From: Nemertoderma westbladi
Taxonomy: Eukaryota; Xenacoelomorpha; Nemertodermatida; Nemertodermatidae
Length of the DNA stretch: 64,000 bases
Reading direction: 5' to 3'
Assembly: GCA_032718475.1 (NCBI GenBank)
Contig: JAUCBJ010008464.1
Location: forward strand, 62,001 to 126,000
The position numbers were made by a program, and so were the translations under genes. Below are positions 23,101 through 34,297 of this stretch, piece after piece; position 1 is the stretch's first letter; every line of letters begins with the position of its first letter. The notes beneath the pieces are model-generated. The model was not told the origin of the DNA. It searched no databases and was given only the letters and a program-made list of their open reading frames with translations.

Positions 23101-25181
23101 AACCTACTCTCTCTAATTGTTCCCTTTAACTGCTGCACAGTCCCCTCCATCTCCTGGACTTGCTGAGAGGAGCGGGAACGGTGTTCCCTCAGCTGCCCGA
23201 GCAGGAGACCCATCTCCCGTCGTCCCTCATCTACCCACTCGACCGCAGAAGCGGGAGGCGCCAACGTTGTAGCGGGCGGACGAGGGACAACGGGCGACAA
23301 ATCATTAATATTTCGCTCGGAGTCCAGGACATGAACATTTTCAAGGGTGGTTCTGTGGGGCACAGGTAGCTTAGTGCTGTGCAGAGGGAATTTAGAGGTA
23401 GGTTCAGGGAGTATAGGTGTCTCTATCACCGAAGGGGTGGCTTCGAGAACAGGCCTAATTATTTCAGACTCATCTACTATAGTAGGGAGTCTTTCTATGT
23501 TAATTATTTGGTCTGTGGGTTCTGTACTACCTAAGTTTGTGTTAGTTAGTTGCCTTCTGACAGCTGGGGGCAAATCAGGCAATTTCTGACGGTGGGACAT
23601 TCTTCGACGTCTGCTTAGACGAGATCTATTTCCTCCTCCTTCAGGATCGGTGGTATCGCCTTCCTCAGATGATGTATATCCCTGTCTTTTGGGAGTTGAT
23701 CGACTCATCATCTGCATTTGACTAGCTGTTAACTGTTTATTTATGCAGTCTTGATTCTCCTGAATGTTTTCCAATTCTAGTTGGGTGGTTTCTTCCGATG
23801 CTCTCCGTTCTGCTTCTGCCACTGCCTCTGCCGCTGCCACTGCCGCCTTTCTTTCCGCTTCGGCCGCTGCCACTGCCGCCTTTCTTTCCGCTTCGGCTGC
23901 TGCCGCTGCCGCTTTTCTTTCCGCTTCTGCCTCTGCCGCTGCCGCTGCCGCTGCCGCTTTTCTTTCCGCTTCTGCCGCTGCCACTGCTGCTGCCACTGCC
24001 GCTGTCTTTCTGTCTTCTATACGTTTTTTCTTTACTTGTTCTTCTTGGACCCTAGTGATGCGGAGGCGTTCATCAAATTTAGCTTGGTTCGCAGCTCTCA
24101 TATCCGCATCGATTGCGTCCAACACAAGCTTGGCTCCTTCACTATTAGGGCTAAGTCCATCCAGCCATCTCCTCAACTCTTCGTCACCTACAAAGCGTTG
24201 ATAGTCTGACAGATAGATGTCAATAGCATCCCTCTTATGCGGTTTCTCTGCTGTCGCTTCACTTTCCACTTGGGAAAAGGTGGCGTCTGTTGATTCTCCA
24301 AGGGTTGAGCGCTCATCTAACTGAGATTTCCACGGGGCAGTTCTTTGAACTTGGAGACTCACCCGCTGTAACCAAGTCTTTATGGCAACTTGCAACGACG
24401 TGTCTTGTCTTCTTTTCGAAGCCTCCTCAAAGGCCGATAGGATTAGTCTGATTCTTAGAATTCTTTCTCGAACTTGAAAAAGCAGCTCTACCTGCTCTTG
24501 AGGTCCTTGTGGTTGTCTAAACAATTGTTCCTCTAATCGCTCCATGGAGCTGAAGCATCCCTGTACGTATCCGGCTGCTGACCTCTTCCACACAGCTGGA
24601 TCGCTGGTTTCCTTTGTCACTCCCATCCTGTGTATGTCTTCCCAGGCAGCTTCAGATAAGTCAAACGGGAGTCCGGGTCCGGGGAAGTTCCATTGCGACT
24701 CGACAATAGACTTCAGTTCTTCCCTTGTATATCCCGCATAACTATCCTTGGTCGATCGCTTACTTCTCGCCCAATCAATCTGGTGTTCCTCCACCGCAAT
24801 CAATACCCTAGTGAGTACGGCTGCAGGAAGGATGAGAAGGGGATCCGAATAAACCACATCTGCCATCTTTGCTCCGCACTCAGGTGTCAGCTCTACAGTA
24901 TCCGCACTACTGGAGCTGCCGGGCCACTGAGAAATAAGTTCTCGGCTCGCGGGTTGTTGCTGCTCCGCCGCCTCTTGGTCCCGCTTGACCTGAGCTCGAG
25001 TGCCTATGATAGACCTACGATGTTGGACTAGCCTAGGGTCTGATATTACTACTGGGGGAATGATCTTTCTTACAGTAGGAGGTGAGTTGAACTTCGGTCT
25101 CACATGTTCCACACTCCTGTCTGGGTCACAGATGGTCGTATCTAGGAGACTGTCTGACAGGTTTTGCTTTATGTCAGACAT
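20166..25181 (-). pseudogene. BEL Gag-protease polyprotein, copy B (two stops)
   Basis: One continuous frame of about 1670 codons, broken only by TAA at 22425-22427 (CAA in copy C) and TGA at 20463-20465 (GGA in copy D). Order: N-terminal domain; a coiled coil of repeated AEAERKAA units (about 24010-23800); a Pro/Thr-rich linker; a DUF1759-like capsid segment (WLPFNEYYKD, FIGHPDGLRQVWDTLN); CX2CX4HX4C-type zinc fingers (about 21915-21710); and a BEL-type aspartic protease (LLDSGSTGTF, near 21380). The frame then jumps, at DDINSNVDQW, straight to the end of RNase H (ADIASR). After YLKRCF it jumps again to the last residues of pol (LNRPVGRLCLLERDR). RT, integrase and most of DUF5641 are gone. 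Confidence 0.9.
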
Positions 25182-26693
25182 GTTTGTTTGTACAGTTGAA
25201 TGCCTACTGCTATATTACAGTTAAAGCAAGTCTAGTAATTCAGTAATTCAGTATCGCTGTTAGCTTAGTAATTGATTACCGATACTGCTACTCATTGTAG
25301 CGTGATATATATATAATATATTAGAATACCGGTATGCTTATAGTATATATATAAGTATTATTACAGACTAGGTTTATCACAGAATACCGGTATAGAATTT
25401 CAGCACAAATATATATAAATATATAATAGGCCTATCGTGAATACCGGTATACAGCTTACACTTATAATGTATATATATAAGTATAATTACAGACTAGAAT
25501 TAATCACAGAATACCAGTATATAATTTAGCCTAAATTTATAGAAATAAATATAATAAGCCTATCGCGAATACCGGTATGTCAATTATTTTAAATAATTGA
25601 ATTTCTGAATTTTTAGGGGTTACTTGGTTACTTTACTTACTTTATTAACGTTATTTGAGCAGTAGTCCAACTGATATTGAGACCTAATTGTTGTATGGCA
25701 GGCCTACTATTTATAAATCGTTTGAGTTGATTTATAATATATATACCCGTTTAATGGGTTTTTGTCAATATTTGAAATAAATGTTATTATTTCTGGGGGG
25801 AGTCACTACACAGAAGCTGTGCGCTCTCAGTGAAGTGCTACTTGTTGGACACTAAAACAAATAATTCTAATTTACCTAAGTTACTTAATACTACAAATTA
25901 CGTACAATTTGGTGTGAGATTACAATCTCTAAATAAACACAAAAAATTACAAGTACGAAATTTTAGGGTAATTTTACAAGAAGTCTACAAACCAGCCTAA
26001 CAAAGGGTTAGAATATCTGGTTATTACAACGGACAGGGTACTACGGTATTTGAAAATAATAAGTAGTAGTAAATATACTGCGTTGTCCAGATAGGAAAAA
26101 TACCACCGTCTGACGACTTATAGCCGTATCGCTATAAGTACTACGTTATGTATCACGGAGTGTTCCTACCTAGAAGTTAATTACCGCGGTCTACCAGAAC
26201 CAACGTGCCTATTAACCACTTTAGAACACAAATATACTGCCTACACACTAATTACCTTCAGAAAGCACTGTACACTAAACCCTAAATTAGGTACAAGTAC
26301 TTATACAACAAATAATCAGTAGTTAAAAATACTTGAACAGCTAAAAGAACCACGGTATCTGCTGGAGTGACCGGGGCACAAAATCACCAGTCTTTACCTA
26401 TGCCAAGCAGCCCTGATGTAGTACCGGGGTTAGTTTAACTATAACGGTATATATAACAAGCACAATTACTGTAGGAATAAACTTGGGGATATGAATGTTG
26501 CGAATAATCGCATAAACTCTTAATAATAAATATTACGCTACGCGTACAGACTACTCAAACAAAATGCAGACCAAATACTGACAGACTACTATCAAACCTA
26601 AACAAATTACGGTATATGCAGACTCCGAAATCCATGCAGACTCCGGTACTTCAGCTTTATTGCCTACCGCAATACAGAAGCTATATCTGTTAT
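25182..26693 (-). promoter_or_regulatory. Copy B 5' leader
   Basis: A 1.5-kb untranslated leader between the 5' LTR and the gag ATG. Near the ATG it carries about three tandem, roughly 120-bp units with ATACCGGTAT and TAGGCCTA motifs in AT-rich sequence (25320-25585), shared with copy C. Next to the LTR the sequence (ATAACAGATATAGC) does not begin with TGG. Confidence 0.65.
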
Positions 26694-27676
26694 TGTTCGC
26701 GCTTTTAGACCTTTAGCAGTTTAACCTGCCAAATTGGGATGTCTTCTAGATAATAAATCGACTTTAGCCTATGACGAGTATTTGATACACTACATTAGCC
26801 GAAGCCAGTCTATGCGCGACCATTCACCCGCTGGATATACCCGGGAGACTGGATTCGGAAGCTTAACCTTATTGCGGTGTAGGCCTACTGTATTATTCGA
26901 CTGATCGTAATATATAATCTCTGACAAATATTATTCACTTTCGGGAAATATTAACAGTTCCTTTAGGAACAACAACCAATACATGTAGTGCCTATGAAAT
27001 AGCATTAGATTCACTTCAAAAACCACTTTAATGTAAGTCGCAATCGTTATATGTAACTGGTCTCTCTTACCTTCAGTATATCAAGAAGATTGAGGGTTTT
27101 GTAATTATTTATCGGTATTCCAAATATAATAATATTCCATCAACTGATATAATGAATAACCGACAGTAAATAGCAGTAAAAATGCGGTGTTTGTAGTTGA
27201 CAATATGATTAGGTGAGTGAGATAACAGATATACGTTCTATAATTAAGCCTACTAATGTTGGGCTAAAGACTGAAAACACAGAGATTCCAAAGCCAGTCT
27301 TCTGGGCTCAGGACAAAATGTACACATTGACCCATAATGCATTGCGCGATTTCTCGGAGGTTTCTGTACAAAAAGCAGGAGAATCGCTCTGATTGGTTGA
27401 CCGAACAAAGAAACAACAGAGAACAAGGAAAAAAGCTACACGTGTACAGATCAGCTGTTAGCTGTCGTCATAGTAACTACACTGTTTCAAGAGGATTTCG
27501 CGTATTGTGACATAGAATTGCTAATTATGTCCGCTAAAGTACACATACAGAAGAAATGGCTTTTTATGTCCACTAAAACACCAGTACAGTAAGGATACGG
27601 CCTTTTATGCCTGTTAAACCAACTACAGAGTACTTTATGGGGAAAATAACCGGCTAATTCCGCAAAAGCTTTTACA
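26694..27676 (-). repeat. Copy B 5' LTR
   Basis: 983 bp. On the minus strand it starts TGTAAAAGC at 27676 and ends GCGCGAACA at 26694, matching the termini of the copy C LTRs. It joins copy D pol sequence at 27677. Confidence 0.85.
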
Positions 27677-28330
27677 AAGGGAACGGTGGAGTGCTTGCAA
27701 TGTGGTGGATTTCGGCTAAACAAATTCACTAGTAACTCCCGTGAGTTTTTGGAACGATCCTGGTAGAAGACCGAGGTGTTAAAGATCTGGATCTCATCAA
27801 GGACGATCTTCCAGAAACCAAAACACTTGGCTTAAAATGGGACACGGAGAGAGATATCGTGTTTTTCCAGTTAAAACAGCGAGATAATCCAGTTAGAACT
27901 AAACGGATTTGTCTAAGTATCCTGAGCACTTATTTCGATCCATTGGGATTTATTAGCCCAGTTATATTAGTTGCTCGGAGCTTAGTGCAACAAATGTGGC
28001 TCGAAAACCACTCGTGGGATGATCCACTTAAGGGAGAATTGCTAAAGAAGTGGATGAAATGGGAAGATTCTCTACCATCCATTGAGAACTTTATTATTTC
28101 CCGTTCATATTTTGGTAACGTTCTCCCCACATATTCCTATCAACTCCATGTGTTTGGAGACGCCAGCGATATGGGAATAGGTATAGTAGCCTACCTGAGG
28201 GTTGAAACTCCGGATGGAATTAAAGTTGCCTTGGTCACCTCTAAGGCCTTGATAAACAACAAATTACGAGTTCCTCGAGCGGAGTTAAAGGCGGCTCTAT
28301 ACGCTACAGCCATCGGTCGGAATGTAACAG

Positions 28331-28739
28331 TAACAATGTGTTGGCAAGCTGTATTTTTCGAGGTGTTTGTTATTATACATTATATTATAAGAAGGGATCT
28401 AGGGGTCTTAACCTCGAATGATAAGTTTATTTTACCGAAAATAACTTATCTTTTATTGGCGCAATTGTAGGACTAATCCCATCACATGCGTACTTTTTAA
28501 CCGGGTAGTGTACAAATTTAGGAATCGCGTAATTTTTTTTTTTTTTTTTTTTTTTTCTTGAAATTAATATCTCATATCTCTCCAAACCACGTATGCGTTT
28601 CGACCTTACTGGGTCTCATCAGCGTGGTGTCGGATTCGAACCTGGGACCTCGAGGCGGAAGCCGAGACTACTTATTTTCGGTAAAATAAACTTATCATTC
28701 GAGGTTAAGACCCCTAGATCCCTTCTTATAATAAAATGT
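28331..28739 (-). mobile_element. Hammerhead-bearing insert with 62-bp inverted repeats
   Basis: A 409-bp insert in BEL RNase H, flanked by a 12-bp duplication GGAATGTAACAG (28319-28330 and 28740-28751). Insert plus duplication is 421 bp, which explains the +1 frame change between the two pol halves. Inside are perfect 62-bp inverted repeats (28383-28444 and 28672-28733). The 227-bp middle on the minus strand has a polymerase III B box (GGTTCGAATCC, 28642-28632), a hammerhead ribozyme (28627-28587) and a run of about 24 A (28556-28533). The long duplication indicates target-primed retrotransposition. It resembles non-autonomous retrozyme or SINE-like elements; no coding sequence. Confidence 0.8.
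28587..28627 (-). ncRNA. Hammerhead ribozyme
   Basis: The minus strand holds the full conserved core: CTGATGA (28622-28616), helix II GACC/GGTC closed by the loop CAGTAA, and CGAAAC (28602-28597). Helix I is formed by ACCACG before the core and CGTGGT after it. Helix III is minimal: ATA before the helix I strand supplies the NUH cleavage triplet, leaving essentially one closing pair (A-U) around CGCA. Very short helix III, type I hammerheads are known in Penelope-like elements and retrozymes, where dimers help activity. Every invariant core base is present, so cleavage is plausible. Confidence 0.8.
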
Positions 28740-31578
28740 GGAATGTAACAGAACAGATCGACTATCCACTGGAGAAAACTGTCTATTGGACTGATGCTTT
28801 ACTCGTTCTGGAGTATATAACAAATGAAGTCTGTCAGTTCAGCGTTTTCGTTACCAACAGAGTAGCCATTATACTTAGTCGCTCTAATGTAGATCAATGG
28901 AGACATTGCCCTGGGACGATTAATCCAGCCGACATCGCTTCCAGAGGAACAACTCCTCAAGAACTGATAGATACTCCGGACTGGTTAGGTGGACCCGACT
29001 TCCTAAGTAAAGAAGAGCATGAATGGCCTCCTCATCTCACCACGGCAGAGATTAGACAAGCCAAGGGAGTGGAGAAAGTCAAACCTAAAACCCAGACGAG
29101 TAAATCAAAGTTATTTAAACCCGTGATAGATCTGTCTGTACTACAGATCTCTGGGGATGACGCTGTGGATCTTAACTCCCCCACCACGAACAAATCTGTT
29201 ATAGAAATCAGGGAAAGAGACTGGAAATCTGGAACACCAGATGTCTCGCAAGGACTCTCCCCTCTCCTGCAGAGAGCAATAAATCATTATAGCTCCTGGA
29301 ATCGGCTTTGCAAGGCCGTTGTGTATCTTAAAAGATGTTTCCATCATCACTATTCCAGGCCAAAGATCGCTAGTGATACCGCTACAATAATATCCGAAAA
29401 GGTCCATGCTATTAAAGACCTTCCCGCTTATAAAGTGTCTGATAGGTTTCTGAATGAGAAGATCAGTTACCAAGAGCATGAATATATCAATAAGCAGATA
29501 CTGAGACTCCTGCAATGCTATGAAGATTCCGATAAGTATTTCCTGTTGTTGAGAAATCCACAGATGCATTTGAGGGATCGTTTCTCTAGCACAATGATAG
29601 ATGGGTTAATACGTGTCGGAGGGAGATTAACTAATGCTCCATTGTCCTTTGACACTAAGTTTCCCATACTCATTAGAAATCTTGAAATACAAATCAAGAT
29701 GATTGTAGATGTTCACAGTAGACTTTACCATGCTGGTAGAGAACTGGCTATTATTTCCATAAACCCCGCAGAGCTCTGAACCAAGTTCTTAGGAACTGTA
29801 TACCCTGTAGGAAAGCATTCAGTAGGCCTTTAACACAGCGAGAGGCAGAATTACTTAGGGAACGAGTAAGCTTCTATGAACCACCCTTTACCAATACTGG
29901 GGTGGATTTATTTGGCCCTATTGAAGTATATCGTGCTAGGACTATAGTCAAGCGATGGTGTGTCATCTTTGTCTGTATGACTTGTAGAGCGATCCATCTA
30001 GATATGGTGAACGATCTATCTACCAACAGCTTCATACTGAGTTTACGCCGACAGATCGCTCGTTTTGGGACTAGCAACACTATGAGATCCGACAAAGGAA
30101 CGAACTTCATTGGCCAATAATGAGATCAAAGCTTACTTGAAAGATTGGAACCAAAGACAGGTGGACGATCAGCTAAGGATAACGGCATCTAGCTGGACCT
30201 TCAATGCCGCCGACGCCCCTTGGTGGGGAGGAAGTTGGGAGAGATTAATACGGAGTGTGAAGACCGCATTTCACTTTATAGTGCCGTGCCGCGCGTATCT
30301 CACTGACGAACTTTTGCGGACGTTAATGGAAGAAATGCCGCCTATCTTAACGAGAGACCGCTTATGCCAGTCTCATCGAGTCCCGACTCCCTAGAAGCGC
30401 TGACACCCACGCATTTCCTACTAAAGAAACCTGTAGCCATGCTCCCGTAATCGGAAATCACGGACGGAGACGAATACTACCGACAAACTTGGCAACTTAT
30501 GCAGTTGTTATCCCGTCGTTTCTCTGACCATTTCGAAAAACATTATCTTCCTACACTACAACTTCGAACAAAGTGGTTTGCGCAGCAAGAAAACGTCAGC
30601 GCCGGAGACATGGTCCTTATTGTGGAATCAGATCTTCCACGTAAGAGGTGGCAGACAGGTCATATCATCGCGACTCATATATCCGATGATGGTTTAGTGC
30701 GATCGGTAAAACTCGTCGTCATGCGACGTAACTTTAAGAAACCTGGAATTGTATTCGAAACACAACAACTTAATCGCCCAGTTGGTCGTTTATGTTTACT
30801 GGAAAGAGACCGACAGTTATCCGGAAACTATGGAAGGCAAGATACTCTTCCCACGACCACCTCCCTAATCCAACAAACATCTAGGGACTCCTCAACGTAA
30901 CAGCGTTTGGAGTGGGTGTGTGACTACATTATTTTATATATTTTTATCATTTTTATATTTATGTATGTATTATTATGTAATTTTATTATTATAATCGTTT
31001 TCTTTAATTTTATTTAGTAGAATAATATTTTAACGATTATTCAGTAGATTAGTGCAATATATATTCGTGTTTATTACTTAATTACTTAGCATTATATATT
31101 TCGTTTAATGGCGAGAAATAATTCATTTTCTGTTTCCTTACTGTCCGTATCATACTATAAATATGTGACTACAGTAAGATGAAATGTCCATACTTCTTAA
31201 AAGTACAATACCGTCCCTACTTTACTCAAGTATTATTGGTAAGTAGAGTATTAGGAATGCAATGTTCAGATCCTCGTGTCTCGGCTAAACCAAGCTCTGG
31301 GTAGACCTTGGAAACGACTTGCCTCTTCTCACTGACATTGCTTCTTGCAATATTGCTCACATACCGTATATTAAATAATACATATAGTAGAATGATGTCC
31401 ATTTAACAGTAGCGTAAAACGCAAAATAAATCTGTTAAACCCTTTGACCATCTGAAATTCTAGTCGATTAAGATATCGCGGCACCCACCGATATACTTGA
31501 AAGACAAAATTCTAGAATCAGTGGTTAACGTCCCCAAACATGTTCTGGAATAAATCGGTGCCCATCTTAAATATTAAA

Positions 31579-33252
31579 TCTATATATATAAATATCCTCT
31601 GTCTGTCTGTGAGTCTGTGAGTCTGTGAGTCTATGAGTCTGTGAGTCTGTCCAAGCTATACGCTCCGACACACGAGCACCAATCTGAGCGAATGATACAT
31701 CGATCGAAAGCTCTCGTCCCGAGCACGTAAACTATCGCTATCTCGAGGCTTATTTTACGCGTTTGCTTGCGTGAATGCGTATTTTGTATTCGCTACAACA
31801 TGTTGTGTGATAAAATCTCAAAGTGATTCGAATATTCCTTTTGGCAGTACAGGCCTGGCAAAGCTGAGAGTTAGTTAGCAAGGCAGCTAGCTACTTGCAG
31901 ACCAATCATAGGTGGCCTGCAGCAGGCTGGGTTGGTTAAGTAGTAATCTCAATAAATAGGACCCAGCAGGAGAGTGGAGTGGATCTACTGTGATTGGTTC
32001 TTGACTTACATTGGTAAGAACAAGCAGTAAATCTTAGATTAGCTTTTTTTCAGTTCACATATTGTTTATAATCATAAACACAAAATGATTCAATTATTCA
32101 TTTTTGCAATGTACCGGATGGGTGCTAGCGAGGTAGGCCTAGCAGGTCGTCAGTCCGTCATCCTACAAGTTGGATCTTGACTCTATCATGTGCGTGCACC
32201 TATATAATGCAGACCATCCTCAGCCCGTGAACATGAATTGTAAAGGCTATCTCGAGGCTGATTTTTTACACATTTACTTGATACTTGCATGAATGCGTCT
32301 TTGAGGAAAATTGCATTATTCTGCAGTTGTTTTGTTATCGGAGAAATTACTGATCAGCAAGCAGGAAATTATAACAGCAGTTATTGCATCATCGTAACCA
32401 CTCTGCTGACACTTTGCAGAATAAATTCTACCTGACCATAGCTGCGTGTTGGGAGGACGCCGACCAGTTTGCAGTTCTTCAGTCTGCCACTAGGAGGCGA
32501 AATGTCTGAAAGTGAAAATCTTATCCTATCTTGTTATTAATAATGATTTTTAGCTGAGACTTAGGTCCTTTACACAATATGTTTATAATGTTTTTTTTGC
32601 TGATACCAAGCAGAGTATACTACACCGTAGGGTGTGTATTTGGGCTTGGGGAGACGATGACTAATCTTCAGTTCCCCAGTCTGCCGCTATTAGGGGATGA
32701 AATGTCTGAATGAGGAAACCTACAATTTTGTTGTTTATGAATACTTTTTTGCTGATACTTGGCATTTGGCAGAGGACTACTACACCATAGTCGTCATGTT
32801 TGGGGAGGACGCTAACCAGTGCATAATTATGCAGTCTGCCACTAGGGGGCGAAATGTCTGAAATTAAAACCTTCCATTTTAATACGATAGAGTTGCTGCA
32901 GTGACCTACTGCACTATAGGTTATGTTTGCGAGGACGCTAACCACTACTCTGCAGTTATACAGTTTTCCACTAAGGGGAAAATATTACACACAGTTTAAA
33001 CCTTTTCACATTTTATTATTTGTAATCCATTGGAGGTGTTACTTGGAAGGTATCTACTACAACATAAAGCCTTATGTTTATTATTGTATGTACTGTAGCT
33101 GCAACTAAAACGGGATCAGTCTGTTAGTCTTATGTAAAGTTTTGTTAAGTTAATTAATTAATTTATTTATGTTTGATATTGTCCATTGATTGATTGATTG
33201 TATAGAAGCTTGTGAACTAGAAAGCCGTGGCCGAAGGCCACGGGCTTTCTAG
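31579..33252 (+). mobile_element. Non-autonomous Helitron
   Basis: Starts TCTATATATATAAATATCC right after an A and ends in CTAG right before a T, the A/T insertion preference of Helitrons. Just before CTAG is a GC-rich hairpin, AAAGCCGTGGCC gaa GGCCACGGGCTTT (33221-33248, one bulged G). The interrupted spacer is continuous in copies B and C, which gives the empty site. No Rep/helicase frame is present. Near the 5' end is a CTGTGAGT minisatellite (31590-31650). Toward the 3' end are four imperfect modules with GAGGACGCTAACC and CTGCCACTAGGGGGCGAAAT (about 32450, 32650, 32800 and 32930). Confidence 0.85.
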
Positions 33253-33795
33253 TATTTAATAAATATTTATAAAATCTGTTAAAACAAGTGTTATAATAGA
33301 GTAAATGCTGATAAATTAACTCTAGAGAGTTTGTAAATCAAAAATCTGTTAAATTTTAGATCCTTTAAATTTCTAGTCAATTAAGATATCGTAGCATTTA
33401 CCGATACTCTTAAAAAGACAAAATTTCGAGAATTAAGGATCCTAGTCCCCAGACATGTTCTGGAATAAAATTGTGTCTATTTTAATGTCAAATAATAAAA
33501 TTTACGGAAATAAATTTTAAATTCATATCCTCTCATGAATTTTATAAATTGTCATTTTATTTATAACAATTTATAACATTCCCAAAATTCAATTAATTAA
33601 TAGATCATGGGAGCGGAGATTCACCATATTAAGTATATTAGTGTGCGAGAATCTCCAATGTATAGTCAATAACTGATAAAATTCATAAAATCATGTATAA
33701 AGGGGAAAATTGAAAATTAAAGAATTACTATTAAATAGCATCCCAGATCTGTATGCATGAAAATTACCCTAATTCTACTGCTAGCTTTCCATAAT

Positions 33796-33809
33796 GTCAC
33801 CATAGCAAC
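33796..33809 (+). promoter_or_regulatory. X-box (RFX-type) motif, copy D
   Basis: GTCACCATAGCAAC fits RYYNYYATRRNRAC. It lies between CTAATTCTA and TAGAATTAG, as in copies B and C. Confidence 0.45.
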
Positions 33810-34297
33810 AACCACGCTAGAATTAGAAGCGAGTTAAAAGAACAATAGAAAGCTTGCCCCATTGAATAGCATGCGGAATAAATAGCACCCTGCTAGTATC
33901 CAGGGATACATAATAATAACGTGGCATTCTGGAAGGCACTTGACTAACAGACAAATGGCCCGAATGTGTACAATTTGTGACAGGAGTGTGGAATTTGTGT
34001 ATTTATAGGTGAATGTTACTACTAAAGTGTGTTTACAGTAGCGAGTCGCAGTTGTGAAAGTTACCCTGCCTCTGTAGCAAGAACCTCCAGTAGTTCTAAG
34101 CCCTTGGGACGGACAGTGGAGTGACTCGTGCTGGTTATTGTTGTCGTTGTGTAGCTACTATGTTGGCAAAAGGCACAACGATGACAGTATATCAACGCTG
34201 AGGATCTTGCGCTGTCCGGGGGCATTGAGGTGGAGGCAGCGACGACCGCTGGCCTAAATATCATTAATTATAATATCGATAAACTCATATAGCAGCT

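Larger units (their letters stand above)
16774..27676 (-). mobile_element. BEL/Pao copy B, RT-less, minus strand
   Basis: On the minus strand: 5' LTR (27676-26694), leader, Gag-protease frame (25181-20166), spacer, ORF3 remnant (18534-17175), purine-rich end (17114-17097) and a 3' LTR truncated after 322 bp (17096-16775). The overlapping LTR parts differ at only a few positions by eye, about 2%, so the insertion is fairly young. Reverse transcriptase, the integrase core and most of the pol C-terminus are missing. It sits between copy A and copy D, which fits insertion into a single A/D element followed by deletion at the left junction. Confidence 0.85.
27677..30900 (+). pseudogene. BEL pol: RT thumb, RNase H, integrase, DUF5641
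   Basis: Pao-type RT end and RNase H (LGLKWDTE, YFDPLGFISPV, LHVFGDASDMG, VPRAELKAAL) run to 28330, where an insert (28331-28739) splits the frame. It resumes with VYWTDALLVLEYI and ADIASRG. The integrase zinc region (VHSRLYHAG) follows, then the core with its three acidic residues in VDLFGP (about 29905), MRSDKGTNF (about 30090) and GSWERLIRSVK (about 30235). The C-terminal DUF5641 (YLPTLQLRTKWF, GDMVLIVE, RPVGRLCLLERD) ends at 30900. Frameshifts near 27755, 29750 and 30115 and a gap around 30395-30498 inactivate it. The RT palm is missing on the left. Confidence 0.85.
30901..34297 (+). promoter_or_regulatory. Conserved pol-ORF3 spacer, copy D
   Basis: Non-coding and alignable with the copy B and C spacers outside the Helitron (31579-33252). 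Two tandem modules, one on each side of the Helitron, carry TCTAGTC.ATTAAGATATCG followed by a CCAGACATGTTCTGG-type hairpin and then AATAAA (about 31455-31570 and 33373-33480). An X-box lies at 33796-33809 between CTAATTCTA and TAGAATTAG. An acceptor-like TGTGTTTACAG ends at 34038, 259 bp before the ORF3 ATG. Confidence 0.6.

Noticed and set aside
28483-28540. A separate gene in the BEL pol interruption
   Set aside because: Both sides are explained by one insertion with a 12-bp duplication, and no frame inside has protein character.
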